Of a DNA stretch of 32,858 nt, positions 8,470 to 15,963 are shown in pieces. The stretch is from assembly GCA_029210725.1 (NCBI GenBank), contig JARGFM010000036.1, forward strand, positions 1-32,858, given 5' to 3'. A program made the position numbers and the translations under genes. Every line of letters begins with the position of its first letter. Position 1 is the first letter of the stretch. Source of the DNA: Bacteroidales bacterium (GTDB lineage: Bacteria; Bacteroidota; Bacteroidia; Bacteroidales; GCA-2748055). The notes below the pieces were generated by a model that was given only the letters and a program-made list of their open reading frames with translations, was not told the DNA's origin and did no database searches.

Positions 8470-10062
8470 ATGAATAGCAACTCCGTGGTTTTTATCGCTT
8501 TCCAGGAGCGTGAAAACCTCGGCATCGGATATATGCATGCCATTCTTTCCGGGGCCGGCTATAAGGTAAGCACAATCGATGTCAGAAAAGATAAGGCAGA
8601 GATTCTGGAAGAATTGCGCGAGCTGGATCCCATTTTGGTCGGCTTCTCGGTAATTTTTGAAAATCACATCTGCGATTTTCAGGAACTTATCGCTTACCTG
8701 CGCTCCGGGGGTATTCAAAGTCATTTCACGGCCGGTGGTCACTTTGCCACACTGAGGCCTGCCGAATTGTTTGCGCTCTCCCCGGCACTTGACTCCCTGG
8801 TCAGGGTGGAAGGAGAGCACAGCATTCTTGATCTGGTAAATCATCTTCAAATTCAAAAGGGAAAAGACTGGACCAGGGTGACAGGCATCTCCTACAGGGA
8901 TCACGGAACCCTGGTGAATAATGCCTCCCGTGCCCTGGAGCCTGATCTGGATAACTTCCCCTACCCCTTTCGTTCAGACTTTAAAGAATACGCGCTTGAA
9001 AAAAAATATACCACCCTGTTAGCCGGAAGGGGTTGCCTTCATAATTGCGCCTTTTGCGACATCAGGGAATTCTATAGCCAGGCAGCCGGTCCGGTCAAGC
9101 GGATCAGAAAGCCCGAAAAGGTTGTGGAGGAGATGGCCTTCCTGCACCAGGAACACCATTGCAGAATTTTTCTCTTTCAGGATGATGATTTTCCGGTACT
9201 TACCAACAGAACCTCTGTCTGGGTGGAGGAATTCTGCAAAGCTCTGAAGGAACAGAAACTGATTGGAAAGATCCTGTGGAAAATCAATTGCCGTACCGAT
9301 GAAGTGGAGCGGGAAGTATTTGAGCTGATGAAAATGCATGGCCTTTATAAAGTGTATCTGGGAATTGAAGATGGCACCGATACCGGACTGAGGCGGATGA
9401 ACAAGCGGCTCCTGGTGTCTGATAACCTGGAGGCTGTTCAGACACTGAAAGACCTGGCCATCCGTATAGATTATGGCTTTATGCTCTTCCAGCCCTCCTC
9501 CACCTTCCACTCCATAAACGAAAACCTCGCATTCCTCGAAGAGATATGCCGCGATGGCTATATGCCTGTAACCTTCCTGAAAATGATGCCTTACCTGGGC
9601 ACCAGGATTGAGAAGGACCTTAGAAAAGAGGGACGCTTGAAGGGGCAGCCCGGGTTTTTAGATTACGATTTCCCCGATCCGGCCATGGATAACTTTTATG
9701 CATTTACAGACAAAGTTTTTAATATCTGGATCCATGCAGGAGACGGACTGGGTAACTATTTGAAATGGGTAATAAACTACCTGGCTGTATTTACCTTCTT
9801 CCATGGATCCTTTGAAGGAATTGAACGCAGCTCGGAAAGCATCCGGAAGCTGGTGGCCGATTCCAACAACTTTATCATTCAGACCATGAAGGAGCTATCA
9901 TCCCTTTTTGAATCCGGAAAATCCGGCCCGCAAATGGATAAGGCCCTGGATAGGGTAAAAAGCTCCATCGGGAAAAAACACCAGAGCGCCCTGAAAGAGG
10001 CCGCTGCTTTACTGGAGCAAATCGAAATATATTACCTGACCCGGGATATCTTTATGGAATGA
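8470..10062 (+). CDS. B12-binding-domain radical SAM enzyme
   Basis: A 530-aa enzyme of the B12-radical SAM superfamily. Residues 1-130 form a Rossmann-like cobalamin-binding domain (LGIGYMHAILSGAGYKV; LVGFSVIFENH; TAGGHFATLRPAEL; VRVEGEHSILDL). The 4Fe-4S cluster/SAM site is GRGCLHNCAFCD with C189, C193 and C196 (CxxxCxxC), and YLGIEDGTDTGLRRMNK is typical of the TIM-barrel core. The last 130 residues are helical and family-specific. Such enzymes methylate unactivated carbons or carry out ring and rearrangement chemistry; the substrate cannot be read from sequence. The DxHxxG lower-ligand motif of classic B12 proteins is not apparent, which is usual for this superfamily. It is in an operon with the 72-aa and TPR genes and is followed 95 nt later by an exported TPR protein. 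Confidence 0.88.
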   Translation: MNSNSVVFIAFQERENLGIGYMHAILSGAGYKVSTIDVRKDKAEILEELRELDPILVGFSVIFENHICDFQELIAYLRSGGIQSHFTAGGHFATLRPAELFALSPALDSLVRVEGEHSILDLVNHLQIQKGKDWTRVTGISYRDHGTLVNNASRALEPDLDNFPYPFRSDFKEYALEKKYTTLLAGRGCLHNCAFCDIREFYSQAAGPVKRIRKPEKVVEEMAFLHQEHHCRIFLFQDDDFPVLTNRTSVWVEEFCKALKEQKLIGKILWKINCRTDEVEREVFELMKMHGLYKVYLGIEDGTDTGLRRMNKRLLVSDNLEAVQTLKDLAIRIDYGFMLFQPSSTFHSINENLAFLEEICRDGYMPVTFLKMMPYLGTRIEKDLRKEGRLKGQPGFLDYDFPDPAMDNFYAFTDKVFNIWIHAGDGLGNYLKWVINYLAVFTFFHGSFEGIERSSESIRKLVADSNNFIIQTMKELSSLFESGKSGPQMDKALDRVKSSIGKKHQSALKEAAALLEQIEIYYLTRDIFME

Positions 10063-10157
10063 CCTGCTTTTAAAAAACAATAAACCGGAACAGATGTTAA
10101 TACAGAAATATGGACTGGTAACACCCTGTTCCCTAAATTGGTGCTGTCAGGCAAAAA

Positions 10158-11510
10158 ATGAAAAACCCAACTATGAAGAAAAAGAGCTTGAGGACATTAG
10201 TAATCACTATACTTCTGTTCCTGCTGGTGATGCCCGGAGTGTCGCAGGAAAGCAGAGTAAAGATTTATAGTGCAAATTCGGACACCACCGCCTGTGGACC
10301 AATGGTCTCCGCTTACAGGGATTTTTTCAGGATCAAACTTTACAATGATGCCCTGGTCAACTGGCGTCCTGTCTTTAGAGATTGCCCGTCATTCAGCGAA
10401 ATGATCTATGTCGATGGAGTCACTATGTACCGCTCCTTCATAGAGCTTGCACCGGAAGGTCCGGTCAGGGAGGGCCTTATCGATACCCTGATGCTCATTT
10501 ACGACCGAAGGATGGAAAATTTCCTGGGAGAAGGAAATGTGCTGGGTCGTAAGGGAAGAGATCTGCTCAACTACCGGGGATCGGATATAGAACAGGTTCA
10601 GAAGGCCCACACGATGCTTAGAAGGAGCATCGAGCTTCAGGGAGTGAAATCCCTGGAAACCACCATGGTCCTCTGCATGTCCTCTGGAATTGCACTGAAA
10701 AAAGAAGGTGTGATAGATGAGAAGCAAGTCCTTGAGGATTATCTGATGGTACTGAGCAACCTGATCCGGCTCCAGAAAGAGAGCTCGCGTTGGGACAGGG
10801 CCAGGACCGCTATCGATGAAATGATCTTCAGAGAGGACATTGTTTCCTGTAAAGCGCTCGACCGTTACTACGAAGCAATATTTGAAGAGAACCAGGATGA
10901 TCTTGCTTTCCTGGAGACCGTAATCTCCTCCTATCATAATGCGGGATGCGACCGTTCAGAGTTTTTTGCGGTCGCTTCAGAGAATCTTTACAGACTTGAA
11001 CCTGGTCCTGAATCCGCTCATAATGTGGCTATCCGGTTTATTTCTGTAAACGATCTTGAAAAGGCAGCCAAATACCTGAAAGAGGCCGTGCAGGCAGAGA
11101 CCATCGACCCGGAAACCAAGGCCCAATGGTATTATGAACTATCTGTGGTGAGCATGGCTCTTCAGGACAATTGCCAGGCCATCGTCTATGCCCGTGAGGC
11201 CATTAAACTGAAGAGTGATTTCGGGCAGGCCTATATCCTCCTCGGAGATGCCTTCATTGCATCCCGGAACGGCCTGGGTGATGAGTTTCAGCAACGCACG
11301 GCTTACTGGGCTGCAGCTGATAAGTATGCCAGTGCTGCCTCCATGGAGCCCTCTCTTGCAGAAGAGATCAACATAAAACTAAAAGAGTCTGCCAGCCAGT
11401 ATCCCGGCAATGAGGATATCTTCTTCCATGATATCAAAGAAGGAGAGCAGTTTATTGTAGGCGGATGTATCAATGAAAAAACCACCGTCCGGGCAAGGAA
11501 AGAACTTTAA
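10158..11510 (+). CDS. Exported TPR-repeat protein
   Basis: A 450-aa protein with an N-terminal signal peptide (KKKSLRTLVITILLFLLVMPGVSQ). The start could be ATG 10158 or the in-frame ATG 10173, both ahead of the signal. The mature protein is all-helical with degenerate TPR units, clearest near the C terminus (NDLEKAAKYLKEAVQAE; NCQAIVYAREAIKLKSDFGQAYILLGDAF). A conserved-looking N-terminal stretch (DTTACGPMVSAYRDFFRIKLY, with paired cysteines C46/C74 region) and a final GEQFIVGGCINEKTTVRARKE stretch frame the repeats. TPR proteins with this layout are common and uncharacterised in Bacteroidota. Co-directional with the radical SAM gene but separated by 95 nt, so possibly its own transcription unit. 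Confidence 0.8.
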   Translation: MKNPTMKKKSLRTLVITILLFLLVMPGVSQESRVKIYSANSDTTACGPMVSAYRDFFRIKLYNDALVNWRPVFRDCPSFSEMIYVDGVTMYRSFIELAPEGPVREGLIDTLMLIYDRRMENFLGEGNVLGRKGRDLLNYRGSDIEQVQKAHTMLRRSIELQGVKSLETTMVLCMSSGIALKKEGVIDEKQVLEDYLMVLSNLIRLQKESSRWDRARTAIDEMIFREDIVSCKALDRYYEAIFEENQDDLAFLETVISSYHNAGCDRSEFFAVASENLYRLEPGPESAHNVAIRFISVNDLEKAAKYLKEAVQAETIDPETKAQWYYELSVVSMALQDNCQAIVYAREAIKLKSDFGQAYILLGDAFIASRNGLGDEFQQRTAYWAAADKYASAASMEPSLAEEINIKLKESASQYPGNEDIFFHDIKEGEQFIVGGCINEKTTVRARKEL

Positions 11511-11546
11511 AAACAGTCCTGACGGAGAAAACAGGAAAGTGTTGAC

Positions 11547-12248
11547 TTACAGATCCAGGGTCAGCCCGATCATGGCAAAGGGCATAAAGGCAGGCTGGTA
11601 GATGATTTTGTTAGCATCCTTGTAGGTAAAAGGTTCATCGTCATTTTCGATGTCATTTCTCGGGTTCACATTGTCATCATCCGGACTGTAGGAGGTGTCA
11701 TGACCATGCAAGGTACTCGGCAAATAATAATCGAGTCCTGCAGCTATCACCAGGTTCAGATTACCAGACATGCTAAAATGACTTTCAATCCCAGCTCCTG
11801 CTCCCCATTGCCGGGAGACCACATCAAATTCTTCGTTCCCGCCTATATATGCGAAATTTCCCTTGAAGGAAGATCCTCTTGGTCCAAGTATAAGGTAAGA
11901 ATGCTTTAATCCGAAAATTGATTTTGGAAACAGGAAATCAAATCTGTAATCGATCGATCGGCCCGACTTTTCCGGCGTTCCATTGGTATTATTGTTAATG
12001 AAAACTCGACGGGCATCCATGGCCCTTCCCGGATTGATAAAGCTGTAGCCAACTCCTACCCTGAGTTCAAACGGGAGATGCACATTATGCAGGGTCAGGT
12101 TGCCCTGTATCCCATATCCACGGTTATACCCGCTTAAGACCCCTGCAGATAAGCTGGAAGGACTTTTGTCTTTTTCCTGAGCACTGGCAAATGACCCTAA
12201 GCCCATCAATAATATAAGCAGTGCAAAAAAGATCTTTCCTGTTTTCAT
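11547..12248 (-). CDS. Exported outer-membrane beta-barrel-like protein
   Basis: A 233-aa protein starting at ATG 12248 (the frame is open further upstream, but this methionine directly precedes the signal peptide MKTGKIFFALLILLMGLG, ending ASAQ). The mature part has glycine- and aromatic-rich amphipathic strands (SAGVLSGYNRGYGIQGNLTL; LRVGVGYSF; GAGAGIESHF; NLVIAAGLDYYLPS) and ends MIGLTLDL, typical of a small porin-like or OmpA-beta-barrel-like protein. An acidic loop (DTSYSPDDDNVNPRNDIEND) may bind calcium, by composition only. Its stop faces the stop of the TPR gene 36 bp away; its start is 123 nt from the divergent aminotransferase start. Confidence 0.75.
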   Translation of the reverse strand: MKTGKIFFALLILLMGLGSFASAQEKDKSPSSLSAGVLSGYNRGYGIQGNLTLHNVHLPFELRVGVGYSFINPGRAMDARRVFINNNTNGTPEKSGRSIDYRFDFLFPKSIFGLKHSYLILGPRGSSFKGNFAYIGGNEEFDVVSRQWGAGAGIESHFSMSGNLNLVIAAGLDYYLPSTLHGHDTSYSPDDDNVNPRNDIENDDEPFTYKDANKIIYQPAFMPFAMIGLTLDL

Positions 12249-12358
12249 CCTGTTATGTTTTAGAAACGCGACAATTCTTAAATGGCCCATGTAAAACGCA
12301 AAAACCCGAAAGATGTTTTCTCATTCGCTCACTTTTCAGAATCAAGTCCAAAAGTCAT

Positions 12359-12366
12359 TACATTTG
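12359..12366 (+). promoter_or_regulatory. Candidate -7 box (TACATTTG) of the aminotransferase gene
   Basis: Exact match to the Bacteroidota TAnnTTTG element, ending 5 nt before ATG 12372. No good -33 TTG is present at the expected distance. If used, the transcript would be leaderless or nearly so. Confidence 0.4.
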
Positions 12367-12371
12367 AAACC

Positions 12372-13187
12372 ATGAACCGATCCGACTACTCCTATTTCAA
12401 CGGTGACCTGGTACCCTACGGGGATCTGAATCTGCATATAAGCGATTTGCTATTTCAAAGGGGATATGGCGTTTTTGACTTCTTTCGCTGCCGGAACGGG
12501 AGCATCCCCTGGCTGGAGGACTATGTGAAAAGACTTTTCAGCTCCCTGGAGTATTCGGCTATTGAACTGGATCTGGACCAGGAACAGTTTATTTCCCTGA
12601 TTCACGAACTTCAACAAAAGAACAGATTGATAAACAGTGCATTCAAGGTGATTATCACAGGGGGCTATTCCGAGAGCCTGGAATCAGTTACCGGCCGGGC
12701 AAACATCATGGTCCTGAACATCCCCTGGAACAAACCACCCGATGAGACCTTCGAGAATGGAGTACAGCTGATCCGGGAAGAATTTGTCCGCCCCAACCCC
12801 GAGCTTAAATCACTTTATTACCTCAACACCCTGAAACTTCAAAAAAAAATGAGGGAGTACAAGGCCGTGGATGTCTTGTTCCATACCGATCGGATCTCTG
12901 AAGCTTCACGTGCCAATCTCTTTTTTATAAAGAGTGGTCGTATATATACCCCCGCCAGCAACATACTCAAAGGGATCACACGAAAGCAGATACTGTCGCT
13001 GTTCCCGGAGATCCGGGTGGAAGACATTGAGGCCCGCTTCCTTTACGATTTCGATGAACTCTTTCTGACCAGTACCTCCAGGGATGTAACCCCGGTAGTA
13101 TCGGTGGAAGGACAAAAAATCGGCAAAGGCACCCCGGGGCCCCTCACCCGGGAAATCCAGGCGGCATTCCGTGCAGAAGGGTGGTAG
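12372..13187 (+). CDS. Class IV PLP-dependent aminotransferase
   Basis: A 271-aa fold-type IV aminotransferase (branched-chain aminotransferase / D-amino acid aminotransferase / aminodeoxychorismate lyase group). Key features: FQRGYGVFDFFRCRNG near the N terminus, the catalytic lysine K146 in ELKSLYYLNTL, E177 in RISEASRANLFF (PLP ring-nitrogen contact), and TPASNILKGITRKQI and FLTSTSRDVTPV near the C terminus. I chose ATG 12372 because homology begins there; the 30 codons upstream, back to 12282, are unlike the family and overlap a promoter-like box. The substrate within class IV is not decidable by eye. It stands alone, divergent from the barrel gene, so it probably serves general amino acid or folate metabolism. 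Confidence 0.85.
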   Translation: MNRSDYSYFNGDLVPYGDLNLHISDLLFQRGYGVFDFFRCRNGSIPWLEDYVKRLFSSLEYSAIELDLDQEQFISLIHELQQKNRLINSAFKVIITGGYSESLESVTGRANIMVLNIPWNKPPDETFENGVQLIREEFVRPNPELKSLYYLNTLKLQKKMREYKAVDVLFHTDRISEASRANLFFIKSGRIYTPASNILKGITRKQILSLFPEIRVEDIEARFLYDFDELFLTSTSRDVTPVVSVEGQKIGKGTPGPLTREIQAAFRAEGW

Positions 13188-13252
13188 AGAGCGGGATATC
13201 TTTGCTGAGACACTGTCTCCCCCGGTAATTTTTCAATGAATTCTGGACTCGA

Positions 13253-13282
13253 TTGACATCCGCACCCCAGGGATGTAACTTG
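13253..13282 (+). promoter_or_regulatory. Candidate promoter of the zinc-ribbon protein gene
   Basis: TTGACA at 13253-13258, a 17-nt spacer and TAACTTG at 13276-13282, about 78 nt upstream of ATG 13360. The downstream hexamer is one position off the TAnnTTTG consensus. Confidence 0.35.
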
Positions 13283-13359
13283 CATTGAATCCATGCAAAT
13301 CATAAATGCCTGAAAAGTCCGTTATACTTTCACAGTGAAAACATTTAAAGCCATGCATT

Positions 13360-14022
13360 ATGAAAAATCTTGTTTTCCTGCTATTCCTGAGTATCTCAGC
13401 AGTAGCATATTCGCAGGTTATTACTGAAGAAGAACTCACCTTGATGCTTGTAAGTGCACAGGAAAAATGTGCCGGTGCTCACGAAAGTGTTGTACTCCGG
13501 AGCAATGAGGAGTTTGCAAAGACCATCTGGGGCAAAAAAATCAGATTTAACAATGCCCATATTAACCGCTTCTTCAGCCATTCGGCCGGAGAAAAGGTTT
13601 CAGCCGGAGTAGATTTGTTTAAAAGTAATCCGAAAGACTGGGTGTATTCATTTGATCAGCAAGAGGCCGCAGAGCTTTTTAAAGGAAATGGAGTCGGGGT
13701 AACGGAATCTTACAATACCCTATGGATCAAGGCCAGGCAGAATATACTGCATGCAGAAGTTGAGAAGGAGGGGCGAAAACTCACCCTCGAATTATACTGC
13801 CCCCATGACAGCTTCCTGGAGTTGCTCCGGATCGGAAAGACTCAGAGTATCGAATTTTTAATCACCGGATACAAAGGGAGTACAACTTTCAATAGCCACA
13901 TATACGGGGTGTTGACCGATGTTCACGCCGAAAAGCAGGTGCTCACCTGTGAGAACGGACATGAATTTGATAAAGCACTGGGATATAAATTCTGTCCCAC
14001 CTGCGGGAAGCCTTTAGAATAA
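13360..14022 (+). CDS. Exported protein with C-terminal zinc ribbon
   Basis: A 220-aa protein with a signal peptide (MKNLVFLLFLSISAVAYSQ). The middle region (about 45-185) is alpha/beta and resembles no family I can name; it contains FAKTIWGKKIRFNNAHINRFF and an OB-like stretch in ELYCPHDSFLELLRIG. The last 25 residues carry a zinc-ribbon knuckle pair, CENGHEF and CPTCGKPLE. Zinc ribbons are usual in cytosolic proteins, so one behind a Sec signal is odd; the cysteines could instead bind another metal or form disulfides. It is followed by a small basic lipoprotein gene 175 nt downstream. Confidence 0.75.
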   Translation: MKNLVFLLFLSISAVAYSQVITEEELTLMLVSAQEKCAGAHESVVLRSNEEFAKTIWGKKIRFNNAHINRFFSHSAGEKVSAGVDLFKSNPKDWVYSFDQQEAAELFKGNGVGVTESYNTLWIKARQNILHAEVEKEGRKLTLELYCPHDSFLELLRIGKTQSIEFLITGYKGSTTFNSHIYGVLTDVHAEKQVLTCENGHEFDKALGYKFCPTCGKPLE

Positions 14023-14197
14023 TCCTCCTGTTCCCGGATAGGCTTACAAAAAGCAACGCTGTCACAGTGTAGTGATTTGAAGCTGACTCCCAGCTCAGAA
14101 ATCCCGGTAATATAAACGGTGCAACCCTTTCTCCTGGTTAGCTGTCCTTATATATGAAGAAAAAATTCCATCGAATCGGACCACTAAAACCCGGCCT

Positions 14198-14416
14198 ATG
14201 AACAGAACTATTTTATTAGGACTGGCCTTGCTCGTGCTGTCAGCCGGGCCATCCTGTACCAGCACACAGAAGATCTCAGTTGAAGAACAGAGACGTGGAC
14301 TGCTGCTTATGGAAGGAGAGCAGATTTATAAGAACAGGGGATTCTATAAAGCAAAAAAGAGTAAAAAGCAGCGCAGGAAAACCCTGAAAGCCTCCCGGAG
14401 AAAATATAAAAGATAA
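14198..14416 (+). CDS. Small, very basic lipoprotein
   Basis: A 72-aa lipoprotein: the signal MNRTILLGLALLVLSAGPSC ends in a plausible lipobox (AGPSC, Cys 20), followed by TSTQK. The last 25 residues are almost all Lys/Arg (KAKKSKKQRRKTLKASRRK). A lipid-anchored polycation could bind nucleic acid, lipopolysaccharide or the cell wall; no family recognised. The 175 nt before it contain no other gene. Confidence 0.65.
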   Translation: MNRTILLGLALLVLSAGPSCTSTQKISVEEQRRGLLLMEGEQIYKNRGFYKAKKSKKQRRKTLKASRRKYKR

Positions 14417-14424
14417 TCCCGGGC

Positions 14425-14541
14425 TTACCAGTTGTAATCGTTTTTATAATCCCGGATATAGGCGGTCAGCAAGGAAACCAGAGCATCCAGGCTTTTTGAG
14501 GTCTCATTCACCAGCCCGATTGCGGCCTTCCATTTTTTCAA
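14425..14541 (-). other. Possible small minus-strand ORF or gene remnant
   Basis: Reading the minus strand, a frame open from about 14635 down to TAA at 14425-14427 gives protein-like sequence ending LTAYIRDYKNDYNW, with amphipathic helix character (WKAAIGLVNETSKSLDAL). The only plausible start is TTG 14541 (38 aa), because no ATG is in frame and the frame runs into the DUF1858 promoter region. It may be a decayed gene tail or a real microprotein; composition and helicity are the only support. Confidence 0.25.
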
Positions 14542-14605
14542 AACAGGAAACAGACCGGTGAACAGGTACCCGGAGAAGGCCCTTTTCGAATCACAGAATA
14601 AGTCA

Positions 14606-14613
14606 TAAATTTG
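14606..14613 (+). promoter_or_regulatory. Candidate -7 box (TAAATTTG) of the DUF1858 gene
   Basis: Exact TAnnTTTG match ending 11 nt before ATG 14625, which implies a very short leader. No convincing -33 element. Confidence 0.45.
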
Positions 14614-14624
14614 GCTTGCAGAAC

Positions 14625-14822
14625 ATGAAAATTACGAAAGACATAACGATCGAGGACCTTGTAAACCAGAAAACGGCTGCGGTGCGTTACCTTAGCGAAA
14701 AGGGGATCAAATGCATTGCCTGCGGCGAACCCATATGGGGCACCCTGGAAGAAGCGGCCAAACAGAAAGGATTCGGAGAAGAGGATATTGAAGGCTTTGT
14801 CAGGGACCTGAATGCGCTTTAG
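14625..14822 (+). CDS. DUF1858 domain protein
   Basis: A 65-aa protein beginning MKITKDITIEDLVNQ, with the conserved GIKCIACGEPIWGTLEEAAK core of DUF1858 (a small domain often linked to hybrid-cluster proteins and redox enzymes, with a CxxC pair here spaced C-I-A-C). Start ATG 14625 is preferred over the upstream TTG 14616 because the latter sits just behind the promoter-like TAAATTTG. The two cysteines suggest a redox or metal-binding role in the cytosol. It stands alone, convergent with the large lipoprotein gene 27 bp downstream. Confidence 0.82.
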   Translation: MKITKDITIEDLVNQKTAAVRYLSEKGIKCIACGEPIWGTLEEAAKQKGFGEEDIEGFVRDLNAL

Positions 14823-14849
14823 GAGCATTCGCAAGTACGAAAGAGATCC

Positions 14850-15818
14850 TCATTCCCGGCCAGCAATACTGGCCAGAACATACCACATGGCATAGGCCTT
14901 GCGATTGGCCGTTATATGCTGTGAATTGTGCGCTCCGTAAGAGACCGAACCACCCGGGGATGTTCTGTTTTCGTAATAGCCGGCACCAACGCTATGGCTG
15001 TTCTGCCAGTCTGCATAGAAGTTACCTCCCGTGGAAGAGTCTCCATCATCACCGGCATCTTCCCAGTAGTTTCCATCCATGTCATGGGTATCAATGCCAT
15101 AGTAATCCAGACAGTAAAAATTGTTATCCCTGCAGTAATCAAGAATCAGATCTGCCTGGTTTTTCGGCTTCCCGTCGCCCACATTATCATCTTTGTTGGC
15201 ATGGCCCGTCATAAATATGAAGCTCACGGAATTCTCCCTTTGTCCGTTCCCGGTACCAATCTTGCTTCCGCCTTTGCCGTATTCGTTGATCAGAGTCTGC
15301 ATTCCCGGGAGGTAATTACCCTCGACGTCATGCCCGGCAATATTGCACCAACTCCACATCACCACATTTATTTCTGAATTGTCCAGGTCATCCAGGTAGT
15401 TCCGGGTGGCCTGAATAAATGCAGTTTCATTCTGGCTAAGATCAGCCGCACTAACCCCCGGTGCGGCATAAGCTGCCAGGACATTGTCTCTGAAGTCAAG
15501 TTTTCCGGCCTGCGGATTATTATTCGTTATGGCATACCTGTCCGCATCCCCTGCTTTGTAGCCCGGCAACCCGAACATGCCGTAAGAGACATGTGTACCA
15601 TGAGAGGTGTGCTGATAAGCAATATGAAGATTTTCGCGGGCTGCATTAATATATTCATCCGGGACAGACCGGAGGATATCTTCGAAAGCGATGGTATGGT
15701 CTGCAATCACGGCATTTTCTCCCTTAATAAATTCAGCATCAGGATCATCTTTTTCGCAGGATGAAAAAACAAACGCAAAAAGAGATGTAAGTACCAGAAT
15801 ATATGAAATTTTCTTCAT
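14850..15818 (-). CDS. Lipoprotein of unknown function, possibly hydrolase-like
   Basis: A 322-aa lipoprotein: signal MKKISYILVLTSLFAFVFSSC with lipobox FSSC, followed by the acidic spacer EKDDPDAE. The mature domain has conserved-looking motifs (IAYQHTSHGTHVSYGM; VVMWSWCNIAGHD; VSFIFMTGHANKDD; YGIDTHDMDGNYW) that resemble the strand-plus-catalytic-loop layout of SGNH-type hydrolases, but the canonical GDS block is absent, so this is only a suggestion. Rich in His, Asp and Asn, it may bind metal. Surface exposure is likely. It is transcribed alone, and its 145-nt upstream region shows no clear promoter. Confidence 0.7.
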   Translation of the reverse strand: MKKISYILVLTSLFAFVFSSCEKDDPDAEFIKGENAVIADHTIAFEDILRSVPDEYINAARENLHIAYQHTSHGTHVSYGMFGLPGYKAGDADRYAITNNNPQAGKLDFRDNVLAAYAAPGVSAADLSQNETAFIQATRNYLDDLDNSEINVVMWSWCNIAGHDVEGNYLPGMQTLINEYGKGGSKIGTGNGQRENSVSFIFMTGHANKDDNVGDGKPKNQADLILDYCRDNNFYCLDYYGIDTHDMDGNYWEDAGDDGDSSTGGNFYADWQNSHSVGAGYYENRTSPGGSVSYGAHNSQHITANRKAYAMWYVLASIAGRE

Positions 15819-15963
15819 TTCGCTTGTTTTGATTTTTAATGAGTTTGTTAAGAGTTAAACGTTTCAAGGAAATGATTAGTATCCTCAGGGAGCAATTCCC
15901 GGGCCTTATGCTTGTAGCAATCCGGAGACTGCCAGGAGGATATTCAAAAATGAAGGTGCCCGC

